The notes below the pieces were generated by a model. It was not told where the DNA came from, did not search any database, and worked only from the letters and a program-made list of their open reading frames with translations. A stretch of 64,000 bases of DNA from Hippophae tibetana (lineage: Eukaryota; Streptophyta; Magnoliopsida; Rosales; Elaeagnaceae). Where the stretch lies: contig CM072806.1 in assembly GCA_037013495.1 (NCBI GenBank), positions 310,001 to 374,000 of the forward strand, given 5' to 3'. The position numbers and the translations under genes are program-made. Shown one piece after another: positions 39,342-51,111 of the stretch (the stretch's first letter is position 1; each line of letters opens with the position of its first letter).

Positions 39342-42300
39342 ATGGACAAATCTTGGATGTCAAAGTGTAGAATTGAGCAAGACTATATTTCTGGAGTTGA
39401 AAGTTTCATGGAATTTGCTTGTAGAACTAGTAATACTGGAAGTAGTATGATTCGATGCCCATGCGTTAAATGTAAAAATGAGCGATTTCATGAATTTGAT
39501 GAGGTTAAGTATCACCTTATCCGTAATGGTATTCTATTGAGCTATAAATGTTGGTATTATCATGGAGAAAATATTGATAATACTCATGGAGAAAAGTATA
39601 ATAAGAATGTGGGTGGATTACATACATCATATCATAATGTACAGACAGAAAATATGTTTCGTGGTGTTGAAGATGAATTACGCGGGGATGATCCCGAAAC
39701 CTTTAATAAACTTATAGAAGATGCCGAAAAACCGTTGTATCCAAAATGCAAAAAATACACTAAGATGTCAGGATTGGTTCATTTGTACAATGTCAAGGCA
39801 AAACATGGTTTTTCTGACAAGTGATTCACAGAATTACTAACTCTACTAGTCGATATGTTTCCTGAGGGTATTGAATTGCCATCTTCAATGTATGAAGTGA
39901 AGAAATCTCTTAGTCGATTTGGCATGGAATATCATAAGATTGACGCTTGTCCTAATGATTGCATTCTTTATAGAAAAGAATATGAGACATTACATGATTG
40001 TCCTATGTGTAAAGAATCGAGATGGAAGCATGGTACAAATAATACAACACACAAGAAAGGTGTGCCTGCAAAGGTTCTTTGGTACTTTCCTCCGATCCCT
40101 CGCTTTCAAAGGTTGTTCAATAGTAAATATACATCAAAGATGTTGACTTGGCATTCAGATAATCGATCTGATGATGGGGTGCTACGTCATCCTTGTGATT
40201 CTCCAAATTGGAAAGTAGTAGATAATTTATCTCCTCAATTTTCATCTGATCCGCGCAATCTGCGTCTTGCCATTGCTGCTGATGGAATTAATCCACATAG
40301 TTCCCTCAGTAGTAGATATAGTTGTTGGCCAGTAATTATGGTAACATACAACCTTCCTCCCTGGTTGTGTATGAAAAGAAAATTCATGATGTTAACATTA
40401 TTGATCTCAGGACCGAAACAACCTGGTGTTGATATTGATGTATATTTGCAGCCTCTGATAGATGATTTAAAGACGTTGTGGAATGATGGTGTAAATGTTT
40501 ACGATGCATATAAAGAAGAATACTTTAACTTGAAGGGGGTTCTTTTATGGACAATTAATGATTTTCCTGCCTATGGAAACTTATCAGGACATGCAACAAA
40601 AGGTTACAAGGGATGTCCTATATGTAGTGATGGAACTTCTGCAAAGTATCTTGTTCACGGACAAAAGATGTCTTATAGAAAACATAGGAGATTTTTGCCA
40701 TCTGGACACAAGTTTAGATACCAAAAGAAACCGTTTGATGGTGAAGAAGATCATGATCATGCAACTCGACCTTTGCGAGGTATTGAGATATTAAGGCAAT
40801 TGAATGGGATGACATTCAAACGATATGGAAAGATGAAAAAAAAACTCACCAAGTCTGGGAAACGAAGGAGGTCAACTAATGAAATTGGTGAAAATGAAAA
40901 AGATTTTGAACCGAATGGTTGTTGGAAAAAAAATCAATATTTTGGGAATTGCCTTATTGGAAAGACCTACACATTCGTCACATCTTAGATGTCATGCACA
41001 TTGAGAAGAATGTATGTGAAAGCTTGATTGGCACTTTACTTAATATACCTGGAAAAACAAAGGATGGCATTAAAGCAAGATTGGATTTAAAGAAACTAGG
41101 CATACGACCTGAATTGGAACCAAGGGTGGAAAATGATAAGAATCGAACATACTTGCCACCAGCATCATATACAATGTCAACAAAAGAGAAGGATGTGTTT
41201 TGTAAATGTTTGGAAGGTGTGAAAGTTCCTGATGGTTACTCATCCAACTTAAGAAATTTTGTGTCTATCACCGATAAGAGACTGTATGGATTGAAATCAC
41301 ATGACTGTCATATCTTAATGCAACAGTTATTACCAGTTGCTATTAGATCAATTCTTCCAAACACATGTTCGAATATCAATAATTCGGCTTTGTTCATTCT
41401 TCAATACCATATGCAAGAAATCTATATCAATTGGCGAGTTAAATTCTTTACAGAAAGAAATTGTAGAAACTTTGTGTCTAATTGAAAAATATTTTCCTCC
41501 TTCTTTCTTCGATATAATGATTCACTTATGTGTTCATTTAGTTCGAGAGGTTCAATTATGTGGTCCTACTTACTTAAGGTGGATGTATCCTTTTGAGAGA
41601 TATATGCAAGTCCTTAAAGGATATGTAAATAATAGATATAGACCTGAAGGATGCATGGTGGAATGCTACATTGCTGAAGAGGCCATTGAGTTTTGTTCTG
41701 AATACTTTAGTGGTTGCACTGAAATTGGGAATCCTACGCACAAGTTATTCTTAGAACGTCACATGATCCAAGTAGGTAACCCTATGCTTGGTGGAAGTAA
41801 GAAATTATTTATTGATCGCACTCGATGGGAAAAAGCACACCGAATCATTTTGGTAAATAATAACGAGGCACAACCGTACATAGAGTAAGTGATGTTCATT
41901 GTTTCATCTTTTATTTAACTATTAATGATGATATATAACTTAATATATATTTAATAACGTTACAGGATGCATTTAAACTTATTGAAGATCGATCCTCGTT
42001 ATAAAAAAAGGAGGAGAAAAATGGTTGTATGATGAACATAAGCGAGAGCTTATTAATTGGTTTCGCAACCACGTAAGTGTCACAAACAAAAAATCATGCA
42101 TGTATCCTCCTATATATATTCAATGTTTTAAAACTTTGCTCTAAACACATTTTGTGTTTTTGTATACATAGATTCGAGGTGAACTCAAGAAACCCAATCA
42201 TAAAATATCAGAAAGTTTACAATGGCTTGCACATGGCCCAAAATTCGATGTCAAATCATTTCATAGTTTCACAATAAATGGATCGAGGTTTACGACTCAA

Positions 42301-42846
42301 GCTAGGGACAAAGTCCGAGTAAATCAAAATAGTGGGGTGCAGATGGTTGCACAAACTATGCAATTTGCCAGTTCAAAAGATGCTAATCCTGTCCTTTCTG
42401 ATAGAACATATTATGGTATAATACAAGAGATTTGGGAATTGGATTATGAGGTCTTCCATGAGACAGTATTCTTGTGTGATTGGGTCGAAGATGTTATCAA
42501 TGTTGGATATAAAATAGATGATTTTGGATTTACTCTTGTAAATTTATCCAGGATAAGTCACACAGATGATCCTTTCACGTTAGCACTTCATGCAAAGCAA
42601 GTATTTTACGTGAGCGATCAAATTGATCCAATATGGTATGTTGTGTTAACGCCTCCACAAAAAGAGTTTTACCATTGTGATGTTGTAGAAGATGATGACT
42701 CTATGCTTGATACATTAACCAATATTAGTAATTTCTCAAATAAATTGCCTAATGTACGTAATGATCTAATTGATGATGATGATTCTTCGACATGGACTCG
42801 TAGTGATTGTGAAGGAATATATGTATACGATCAACAACCTAATTAA
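39342..42846 (+). pseudogene. CACTA-1 TNPD-like transposase
   Basis: The N-terminus MDKSWMSKCRIEQDYISGVE with 'RCPCVKCKN' is the transposase-associated zinc-binding domain. The central part contains 'KPLYPKCKKYTKMSGLVHLY', 'LPSSMYEVKKSLSRFGMEY', 'ILLWTINDFPAYGNLSGH'-type and 'HILDVMHIEKNVCESLIGTL' blocks of plant TNPD transposases. Then come a DUF4218-like part (FFDIMIHLCVHLVREVQLCG) and a DUF4216-like end. Introns appear at about 41888-41966 and 42074-42171. Lesions: a TGA at 39822 where the second copy has GGA, a one-base loss in the A-run at 40926-40933, and a one-base gain near 41358-41364. These disable the long frame. Confidence 0.92.
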
Positions 42847-42945
42847 ACATAATGTATGTTCTATATTGTTGTAATAACTCTTGTATATATGTGTGTTCCT
42901 AAAATTGTCAATTAATTTATATTTCTCCACTTTTGTAGATATTTC
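42847..42945 (+). other. Short spacer between CACTA-1 genes
   Basis: 99 bp between the transposase stop and the ATG of the second gene. The two frames lie in tandem on the same strand. Confidence 0.6.
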
Positions 42946-45900
42946 ATGGATATTCAGCTTGTAGATCCAAATGATCCATTGGGGTATTTGAAAAGAAGGG
43001 GTTGGGCGAATATACCTGATGCTCCACTTAACCCAGATGATAGAATACCCGTTAAATTTGATGCTACTGGTAATCCACTAGGGGAGAATGGTCAACAATT
43101 GAAATCTTCTATTGGTCGACTGGCAAAGTCCAGTATACCAATCAATATAAATCATTGGTCTGAGGTTGCCGATGCAGAAAAGTTTAAAATATGGATAACC
43201 ATTTATGTAAGTCTCTTATATTTTATAATCAATATATATATATATATTATATATTGATTGTATCTAATCTTTTGTACTGTGTTTTTACAGAATCGTTACA
43301 AAGTCGATGACAATTGGCAGGGCAAGTGTTATAAGATTGCAAATAAGGCGTGGAAGGAATACAAGACTTCTAGATTGGCGAAAAATTATGTGTTTCCATA
43401 TTTGGAAACACTTGATGAGAATGTGATATACAAAATCCCTGAAGGACACCCCTGGATTACACCTCAAGTTTGGAAAGACTTTGTGGATTATAGACGTTCA
43501 GAAGAATTTCAAATTATTAGAGAAGATCACCAGAATGTCCAAATGCATAACATTCTTCCTAACCGTACTGGGAGGTCTTCAAATCCTGAAGTTAGATTTC
43601 GAATGGTATTATTAATTTATCTTAATTTTATAAATATTTTTATATTAATTTTTCTCAATTTAATTTCATGTCATTATTAATAAAATTTTCCTAATTTATG
43701 TAGGAAGCTGAATTGGGTAGACCTGTTACCCGAATGGAATTGTACATAGAAACAAAGACTCCCAAAACGAAGAATGCAAGACCGATGAGTCAACGAGGAG
43801 AAGAACAATTAAATAAGTTGGTTAGTAATTTCGTTTGATAAAAAGTCTGACTGATACTTAATAATTGATGTAATAATGAATGATATGTTTGTGTGCTTTA
43901 TTATTTGTAGAGAGCTGTTCAAGAAAAACTATACAGGGGTGAAATAATCGAAGAGCCTGGGAGAGATGCTTTATATCATGCAATCGGACGCAATCATCCT
44001 GGTCGTGTTAGGGGAGGTAGCCAATATGATGGTGCTTTGGAGTATTTTAAAATTCCAAAACATAAGCCTCAGACGGTAAGTAAGGAGAAATACACTAAAA
44101 TTGAAGAAGAATTCAACTCCTTTAAGGCCTCCGTGATGAGTGAGATTGCCACTCTAAAAGAACATCAATCACAACAATTGTCAGCCATGGCATCATGCTA
44201 CAACCAGGGCATGCCATATTGGCCAAGCATGCAACCATCCATGCCAGGCATACCACCTTCCATTCCAGGCATGCCACAATCCATGCCAAGCATGCCACCA
44301 TCCATGCCAGGCATGCCACCATCCATGCCAGGCATGCCATCCACCCAATCTCATTGTGCTCAAACTACATCCAGTATGGGATATAGCCATCCTATTGGTC
44401 CTCATTATATGTCAAGAATGCACATGCAATCAAGTAGTGGTTCATTTTCTCCAATGCAATCTGTACATTCTTACCATAAATCAAGCCAAGATGAACATAT
44501 TGGTGAGAATGTACATCCAATAGCTACCCCATATGAGAGTCCTCCTCTATTTGATGAATCATATGTGGTAAGATTTTAATTTTTAAATTCTTATTATATG
44601 TTTTATTTTTTATATATAACACTTAAATTTTTTACAGAATATAAAATGTTTGTTGAAACATCCTTCGTCAACGGACTATGTTACTATTGGAACGGTACAA
44701 CAATTGAGTGATGATCGGATGATTCATAATCAATATTTGCCTAATCATTGGCGAATAGTAATTGATCAATCATTGTTTCATGATTGTCCACTACCTGTGC
44801 CTTCTGATGCTACCACAGTCCAAGAGGCGGTTGGACAATATGTGGCTTGGCCGTCGATTCAAGTTGTTCTAAATTTTGACATGGTACTATTTTTTAACTT
44901 AAAAAATAACACTTGTTTACTACTATTATTTAATGTGATCTTATATTGTTACTAAAAATACATATATGATACTTTTTTGGTAGTCTATTATACCAGAACT
45001 CTTAAATGCATCACATTTAAGAGATACCAAGCAAGTATCTCGTGCTAAATCTATGACTAGTGGTCAATCATCGTGCACCAAGTCATTCAAGAAGCCTTGG
45101 AAAAAGTATAGTCATACTTATGCGTTATAATTCAGTAGAAATCTTGGCAGTTTGATGACTATTGTTGGGAGGGCATCTAGCATAAATGATGGATGGACTG
45201 TGCCACTTCCTATTGAAATTTCTGGTGTAGACATCGGCCAAACTTATATATCGATCGAGTGCTTGTTGCAAATATTTGAATATCAAATGATCGATTTAAG
45301 TATAATTCAAGTGTGGACAAGGTGAGTCCTCAATCTAGTTAGTTTTCTTTTATTTATGCAGAACATTATATTTATATTATCTAATTATATATATACATAT
45401 ATAGGGCTTGCTATTATCGACTTCAACATAATCACTCATCACATTTAGCAATGTTCTATGATTCTTCATATGTTAATCAATATCAAGAGAAGGATGTTAG
45501 CATCAGAGCTAAACAATTATGTGATAGAGCATTAACGCTTAGCAGAAATCAAAAGTTGATAATCCCTTGACCATTAAGGTTTGAACAAGGCCAAGATCAT
45601 TGGATGTTGGTAATCATTGATATGTTCAATAATCATGCTTGGTACTGTGACTCAGCTTCCATAGAACTGAGTAAAGATACAAAAGCAGTTGTTGAAATGT
45701 AAGAGTTATATTTAGTTACATATTAGTTTTTTCTATTATTTTTTGTAATATTTAATAAAAACTAATCGTTTTATATCTTGACAGGGCATAGAAGTTATGG
45801 AACAAGTCTAGGGGCATTGTCCTTAAAAAATCTCATAAGCTTATATGGACAAAAGTTATGGTATGTACAATTCAATATTAATAATTTTATTAATTTTACA

Positions 45901-46289
45901 ATTAAATAATAAGGATGTTCGAATATGAAAATTCATGTATACATGCACTTTTTTTTGTAGGTTCCACAACAAAATAATGGAGTCATGTGTGGTTATTATG
46001 TCATGAAGTTTATGAGTGAAATCATCACAAATATCAAAATTCCAATTGATGATGTGGTAATATATTTTACCCATATACATACAAGTTTTAACATATTTGA
46101 GTTTGTTTTTGTAAATTAATGAAATCATATTCTTATTTTGATTTTGAATACATGTAGTTCTTCGGTTGGAACAAGACGGGTTACGACCAGCAAATTTTTG
46201 ATGATTTACGAGAGGAATGGGCAGAACACATGGTTCAAATTATATCATCGCAAGAAGAATCAGAAGAAGATTCTGATGATCTTGAATAG
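42946..46289 (+). pseudogene. CACTA-1 second gene: En/Spm-type protein fused to a Ulp1-like cysteine protease
   Basis: Exons about 42946-43206, 43291-43603, 43704-43820, 43911-44567, 44639-44883, 44984-45321, 45404-45700, 45785-45858, 45961-46055 and 46159-46289 can be read across GT-AG borders. The first part (YKVDDNWQGKCYKIANKAWK, GRNHPGRVRGGSQYDGA) matches the plant En/Spm transposase-family domain. A Pro/Met/Ser repeat follows. The C-terminal part has 'GQDHWMLVIIDMFNNHAWYC' and 'GVMCGYYVMKFM', the His, Asp and Cys of a C48 (SUMO-specific) protease. Stops near 45128, 45572 and 45788 break it. Confidence 0.83.
44205..44345 (+). repeat. Coding minisatellite (PSMPGMP repeat) in the second CACTA gene
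   Basis: About eight degenerate 18-bp units (CCATCCATGCCAGGCATG-like) encode repeated P-S-M-P-G/S-M-P. This makes a flexible, Met- and Pro-rich linker between the coiled N-terminal half and the protease half. Confidence 0.88.
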
Positions 46290-47125
46290 CATATGACAAC
46301 ATAACAGTAAATTTTTTAATGATTTGGCCTTCTATATCTATTCTTGTGTCTGAAATCACTTGGTTGATGATGATTAATCATATATATGCTCATGTATTTA
46401 GGGGAATGCATTGTTTATAAATATGAATTTATCTGGAATCTCTGCTAGTATTTTTAATGATATATAATGAGTTCTAAATGTACAAATCAGGTGTACGTAT
46501 GTCGGTCCGATTTGTTTCTTGGTTTGTATGAGTTTTGGTGCATATGAACGTGTTCCATATGTTTAAGGGCACCAAAACTCACACAAGCTTAGCCAAGAAA
46601 TCGAAGTTACATGCAATTGATTTCATATTTAGAGTTCATTATATATAGCATTAAAAAATAGTAGTAGAGATTCTAGATAACTTCATATATAGACAAATGA
46701 TTAATAATGCTAATATGAGTTCATCGAATGTCGTTGTACGTGATAATCTCAATAATGATTTAATTTCTTCATTCGTACGTATGAAGTTTAGACTACTTTT
46801 TTGATGTATGTTTTACGTGCTCATGTATGTAGGAGAATATTTGTTATATGGATCAGCCTTTTTTTCCCATAATGCTTGTGAAGGCCAATCAAGATTCTAC
46901 GCCAACCAAGCTTACTCGATGGCATAATTTGACGACATTATTTTATTTGTAATTGAAGTTATTTATATGCATTATTTGATTTTGTAATAAATTTAATTAT
47001 TAAGTCATTAAATATATTTATATTGTTAATTATTCAGTATTATTATTTATATTTTAGTGTTTTTATGTTATTTATATATACTATTATACGAAAAATAAAA
47101 TTAAAAATTAATACAAATAAAATGT
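46290..47125. other. CACTA-1 3' untranslated interior
   Basis: AT-rich, no coding blocks. Two inverted related words (TTTTGGTGCATATGAACG near 46530 and GGGCACCAAAACTCACAC near 46567) could form a hairpin. Confidence 0.5.
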
Positions 47126-47367
47126 AGAGTCGGTTCATGGCATGAACCGACTCTACGCGTAGCGTCGGTTCATGCCGTGAACCGACTCTACCTGTAAAGT
47201 CGGTTCATGCCATGAACCGACGCTATGCGTAGAGTCGGTTCATGCCATGAACCGACGCTACACGTAGAGTCGGTTCATGCCATGAACTGACTTTACAATT
47301 TAAGTCTCTGAATTTAAAGTCGGTTCATACAACCGACTTTGAATTTGTTTAAAGTCGGTTAAAAACC
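47126..47367. repeat. CACTA-1 3' subterminal palindrome array
   Basis: Five tandem units of about 35 bp each carry a near-perfect 23-bp palindrome (GTCGGTTCATG-x-CATGAACCGAC) separated by short GC-rich spacers (CTCTACGCGTAGC, CTCTACCTGTAAA, GCTATGCGTAGA, GCTACACGTAGA). Simpler GTCGGTT/AACCGAC words follow toward the end. The motif differs from the 5' subterminal array. Confidence 0.92.
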
Positions 47368-47395
47368 GACTTTTATACCCCTTATTGTAGTAGTG

Positions 47396-47585
47396 TTCCT
47401 TTTACCACAATACTTATCCTTCACAACAGGTAGGTAGAAATTGCAGGAGAGATTTAATTCATCATCGCCAAGAACTTAGTTTCAATGTGGGACCTTTCTT
47501 TTTACCATAATACTTCCCCTCCACATCGGGCAAGTAGGAGCTGCAGAAGATATTAATCCATCATCGCCAAGAAATTTGGTTTGAA
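47396..47585. repeat. 100-bp tandem repeat array, right part
   Basis: Continues the unit interrupted by the CACTA (CTTTTACCACAATACT...) and adds one more (GGACC mark at 47490). With 9231 bp removed, spacing to the previous unit is exactly 100 bp. Confidence 0.92.
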
Positions 47586-48884
47586 AAAACAAATAGAATA
47601 AGAAATCGCTCTAATAGAGTGTCAAACGCACTTTGACGAGAGGAATAACAATTTTTTTTAAGAAGATCGACTTGCTTTAATTTAAGGAGTTGTCATCCTT
47701 AATTTAAATTAGTTTGTATGCTAATGTGCTCTCTTGTTGCATGTGTTGACTTCTAACACTGTCATCAAGATCACCTCACCTGGTTCGACTCAAGTCACCG
47801 TCAACAATCCCAACAATAGCCCAATCGTTGCCTCTATCCAAAAATTCTCATATTTGCTCAACTAGTCCAGTGGCAATGTCTGTAACCAGTTCATATGTCT
47901 TTGCATCCAATCTCATTAAGTTAAGTCGGTTCGGTTCAATTCAAAAGCATACATTTGGGACAAGTCTCACATGTTTGTAAGGCATATTATTCAACTTTTG
48001 GTTTAGTCTATGTCCTTCCCATTTGATTTTTTTCCATTTATTTGTTGAATTTTTAGTAAATTTACAGTACATTAAAGAAAATATCTTGTTAACTTTTAAT
48101 GTAAAAAATGATAAATATAATTTTTTTCTGTCTAAATTGGTAAAATTTACTTCCATGGAAAATCTTTATAATAGTTTTTTTTTCCACCACTTGAACTAGT
48201 TAATAACCTTGTGATTAAATTAAATCAGTTAATAAATATTTTATTTGGTCAAGAATTCAAATTTTTGATCGAATTAAACAACAACGAAAAAATGCTTCCC
48301 ATGCATGCATATATTTTTGAAATTTAAATTATGCATACTTTCATAACCAAAGAAAGAACATAGGTGCAAAATTTCTTGAATTTAAAGAAATTTAATGTGC
48401 ATTTTATTGAATTTATTGTTGTACAACTCAACGAATATAATGTAAATTTATTAATCGATCTAAATATACAAATTTCTAGGATTATCCATTACTTGATTTT
48501 AGCATGTTAATGACTACTTTATTTTACTTTAAAATTTTACAAGTTCTCGTATGTTTTTTTAATTTTTATGCTCTTCTTAAATTATTTTACCAACGTTTTT
48601 TTATTTTATTTATTACTTTATAGTTCTACAATTCATTATCAGTCAAGTTTATTTTTATTACTTATATTTTAAAATTTATTTTTATGATTTTTATATTTAA
48701 TTTTTCAAAATTTTGAATTTATTTACGAAAAAAACAAAATTTATTTTTTGATAAATTATATATCCCAAACATATAACTTAACATTAGATGATTAAAGTAT
48801 ACATTTTAATGAATTATATGACTTATAAATAGCTTAACTCTTCTTTGTATTTTGGCGAAAACAATTTTATAAAAAGAATCATCT
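47586..48884. other. Noncoding AT-rich interval
   Basis: No gene recognised. The word TTAAGGAGTTGTCATCCTTAA near 47676 is the inverse of one near 37505 left of the CACTA. A less AT-rich patch at 47740-47930 has no recognisable protein match. Confidence 0.5.
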
Positions 48885-49069
48885 TATTAATGTATATCTA
48901 GTAATATATTAATATATATATATATCTGCTAATGTATATCTCTTTACTTCTGGCATATCTGTATCTAGTTACTTTAGACATATCTAGTTTACTTGTAACT
49001 CCTATATAAAGGTACCATGTATATTCATTTATTTACAGAATAGAATACAATCATTAAGTATTTCTAACA
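48885..49069 (+). repeat. Copia-3 5' LTR
   Basis: 185 bp ending TTTCTAACA directly before the PBS. The motif AACTCCTATATAAAGGTACC near 48996-49015 contains a TATA box (TATATAAAG) in the position expected for the LTR promoter. Confidence 0.9.
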
Positions 49070-49080
49070 TGGTATCAAAG
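49070..49080 (+). other. Copia-3 primer binding site
   Basis: TGGTATCAAAG directly follows the 5' LTR, the standard initiator-Met PBS. Confidence 0.88.
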
Positions 49081-49319
49081 TCATTATTTTTTTCTTTCTA
49101 TCAGTGTTTTTTTTTGTGTTATTCAACCCTTATAGCTTCCGCTGTCACAATAGCTGCTGCAATCATTCACCATTTAACTTCCGATGTCTTTCAGCCGTTG
49201 TCCTTAGGTTCCAGAATTACAGTGGTCGTTGTTAAGGAGTTCCGCACCATACAAATAACTGTAATCACCACCGCCACCGTGCATATTATTCCGAAATTTT
49301 TTCTACATATATCAATGTG

Positions 49320-49770
49320 ATCGACTCGACCGGATCTACACAACTGTGGAAGTATCGCAACCATCGGACATCGCACGCTCCCTCACGCGCCGCATAACCA
49401 ATCTGCACGTCGTTAACGTGCCGCCGCCGTCGCCGTTAATCTTAACCCGACGACCTATCTACAAATACCACTGTGATCGGCTCGATCGGATCTACACAGG
49501 CGTGTAAGTATCACAGTCATCATACGTCGTACGTGCTCTCACGCACCGCTAACAGCCACTACGCGTGGATCTGATGCGCCAAGCCGCCGCTCTCTGCTCG
49601 TGACGTCATCAGTACTTTGCGTAGGGATGACATCATCATCCCCCCAATTGACGTCACAGAACCGATCTGACTGTTGACCGCGCTGACCGATTTGGCCGTT
49701 GACCGTGCTGACCGGACCACCATTAACCGTTGACCGGACTGCCCGTTGACCGGAATTTTGCAATACAGGT
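49320..49770 (+). promoter_or_regulatory. GC-rich leader with bZIP- and WRKY-type motifs
   Basis: This block in the Copia-3 leader is far richer in G+C and CpG than its surroundings. It contains two perfect TGACGTCA palindromes (49601-49608 and 49649-49656), the classic TGA/CRE bZIP site. It also has four TTGACC W-box cores (49674, 49699, 49730 and 49746). Two related 35-bp stretches, CTACACAACTGTGGAAGTAT and CTACACAGGCGTGTAAGTAT with GATCGGATC-type neighbours, show internal duplication. Regulatory function is inferred from motifs only. Confidence 0.5.
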
Positions 49771-49836
49771 TCACCCTACCCATTTTTTCGCGTAGATCTC
49801 GTTTTTGCAGTCTGTTTTTGCATATTGTGTTTTCAA

Positions 49837-50391
49837 ATGGATAAAAAGGATACTTTTGTTTCTTGCCCTATCAATACTATATTGGAAGGACTAAGAATTA
49901 TTTGTCATGGTCTCAAGCTATGCATAGTTTTCTTAAGGGTCGTATGCTCTAGCATTATTGTACTGGTGCAATTAGTATTCCTAATAAAGGAGCAAGTGAA
50001 GAAGATGCTATCTTTCTTCGTCGCATGATTGAATGGGATAGTCACAACCAGATGATCCTCACATGGATTCGAAATACTTCAATTCCATCCATCTCCAATC
50101 TGTTAGGTAGCTTTGATGATGCCAAATCAGCATGGGATATGTTGGCCAAAAGGTACTCCACTACTCACGGATCCATGAAATATCAACTAATAGTTGAATT
50201 GCATAAACTGCAACAGGGACCAGGGCAATCCAATTTGGGCATGCTCAACAGATGCTCAGTAATATGCTACTATTAGGGATGAATTTCGTCTCTATGAGTT
50301 CTTGATGTCACTCCACAAGGACTTTGAGACAATCCGAGGTTAGCTTCTTAATCATAGTCCTTCTTCCTCTCTTGATACTGCTATAAATGAG
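49837..50391 (+). pseudogene. Copia-3 gag, N-terminal part
   Basis: Starts ATGGATAAAAAGG at 49837. Across frames it gives the Copia gag core: KNYLSWSQAMHSFLKGRM-like, then 'RRMIEWDSHNQMILTWIRNT' and 'AKSAWDMLAKRYSTTHGSMK'. Frameshifts and a stop near 49955 and 50274 interrupt it. Confidence 0.85.
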
Positions 50392-51063
50392 TTGGTTAGA
50401 GAAGAAGCTCGACTTGCAACCCTTCAAGCCCAAAATAAGCTCAATGTTTTGGCTATTACTCCTCCTACTCCTGCCATTGAACAACCTCAACAATCAGGTG
50501 ATTCCTTTGGCTTTTACAATCATCGCAGGCAGAGCAATAAAAGGTTCTGCAATTATTGCAAGCGTCATGGCCACACCATTGAGACTTGTTACCATCGCAA
50601 CAAATCTACTACTATTGTTGCTAATACTGAGCCTACTTCGTTGATGCCTTCTAGTTCAGCAGAGTCCCAGTCTTCTGAATCCACTATCAACCTCTCCTCC
50701 ATTGAACTACAGAAGATCATAACTCAGGTTGTTCAAATGGCTGGTAATACATCTCTTTCCACTACCCTCCCAGTTTTGCCCGGTAAGTCTCAAACTTGGC
50801 TTTTTGACTCTGTATGTTGCAATCACATGACACCTCACTCATCTTTATTCTCCAAACTTGACCCTGCACCACATCCCCTTAATATTCATATAGCTGATGG
50901 TTCCACCATTCATGGGAATAGTTTAGGTTTTGTTTCGACCTCTACCCTCTCTGTTCCTCGGGTTTTCCATGTACCTGACCTATCCTATAATTTATGCGTT
51001 GTGGGCCAATCAGCTGAACTAGGATATCACCTTATTTTTGACTATTCTGGGTGTATTGTGTAG
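50392..51063 (+). pseudogene. Copia-3 gag zinc knuckle and protease
   Basis: A 223-codon frame with 'FCNYCKRHGHTIETCYHRN', a CX2CX4HX4C zinc knuckle, then 'WLFDSVCCNHMTPHSSLF', the protease site. The usual DSGA/C is DSVC here, so the active-site glycine is lost. The frame ends at a TAG (51061) within the protease C-terminal part. Confidence 0.88.
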
Positions 51064-51111
51064 GATCCGAGGACGGGGAAAGAGCTTGGGATCGGTCCTA
51101 GGGTCGGGCGT

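Larger units (their letters stand above)
38168..47395 (+). mobile_element. Complete CACTA (En/Spm) DNA transposon (CACTA-1, 9228 bp)
   Basis: The element starts CACTACTACAAAAAGGGG and ends with the inverse, CCCCTTATTGTAGTAGTG, giving terminal inverted repeats of about 28 bp. It is flanked by 3-bp target duplications TTC (38165-38167 and 47396-47398). Removing it restores the 100-bp repeat unit (...ATCTTTC|CTTTTACCAC). It carries a TNPD-like transposase gene and a second gene on the plus strand, and subterminal repeat arrays at both ends. Internal stops and frameshifts make this copy itself non-autonomous. Confidence 0.96.

Noticed and set aside
44122..44405. Minus-strand frames rich in Trp-His-Ala or Cys-Leu-Ala-Trp repeats
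   Set aside because: They are the reverse-strand reading of the PSMPGMP coding repeat of the CACTA gene.
49539..49783. Two overlapping 74-codon minus-strand frames
   Set aside because: Open only because of the repetitive GC-rich leader (TTGACCG repeats); no conserved domain.
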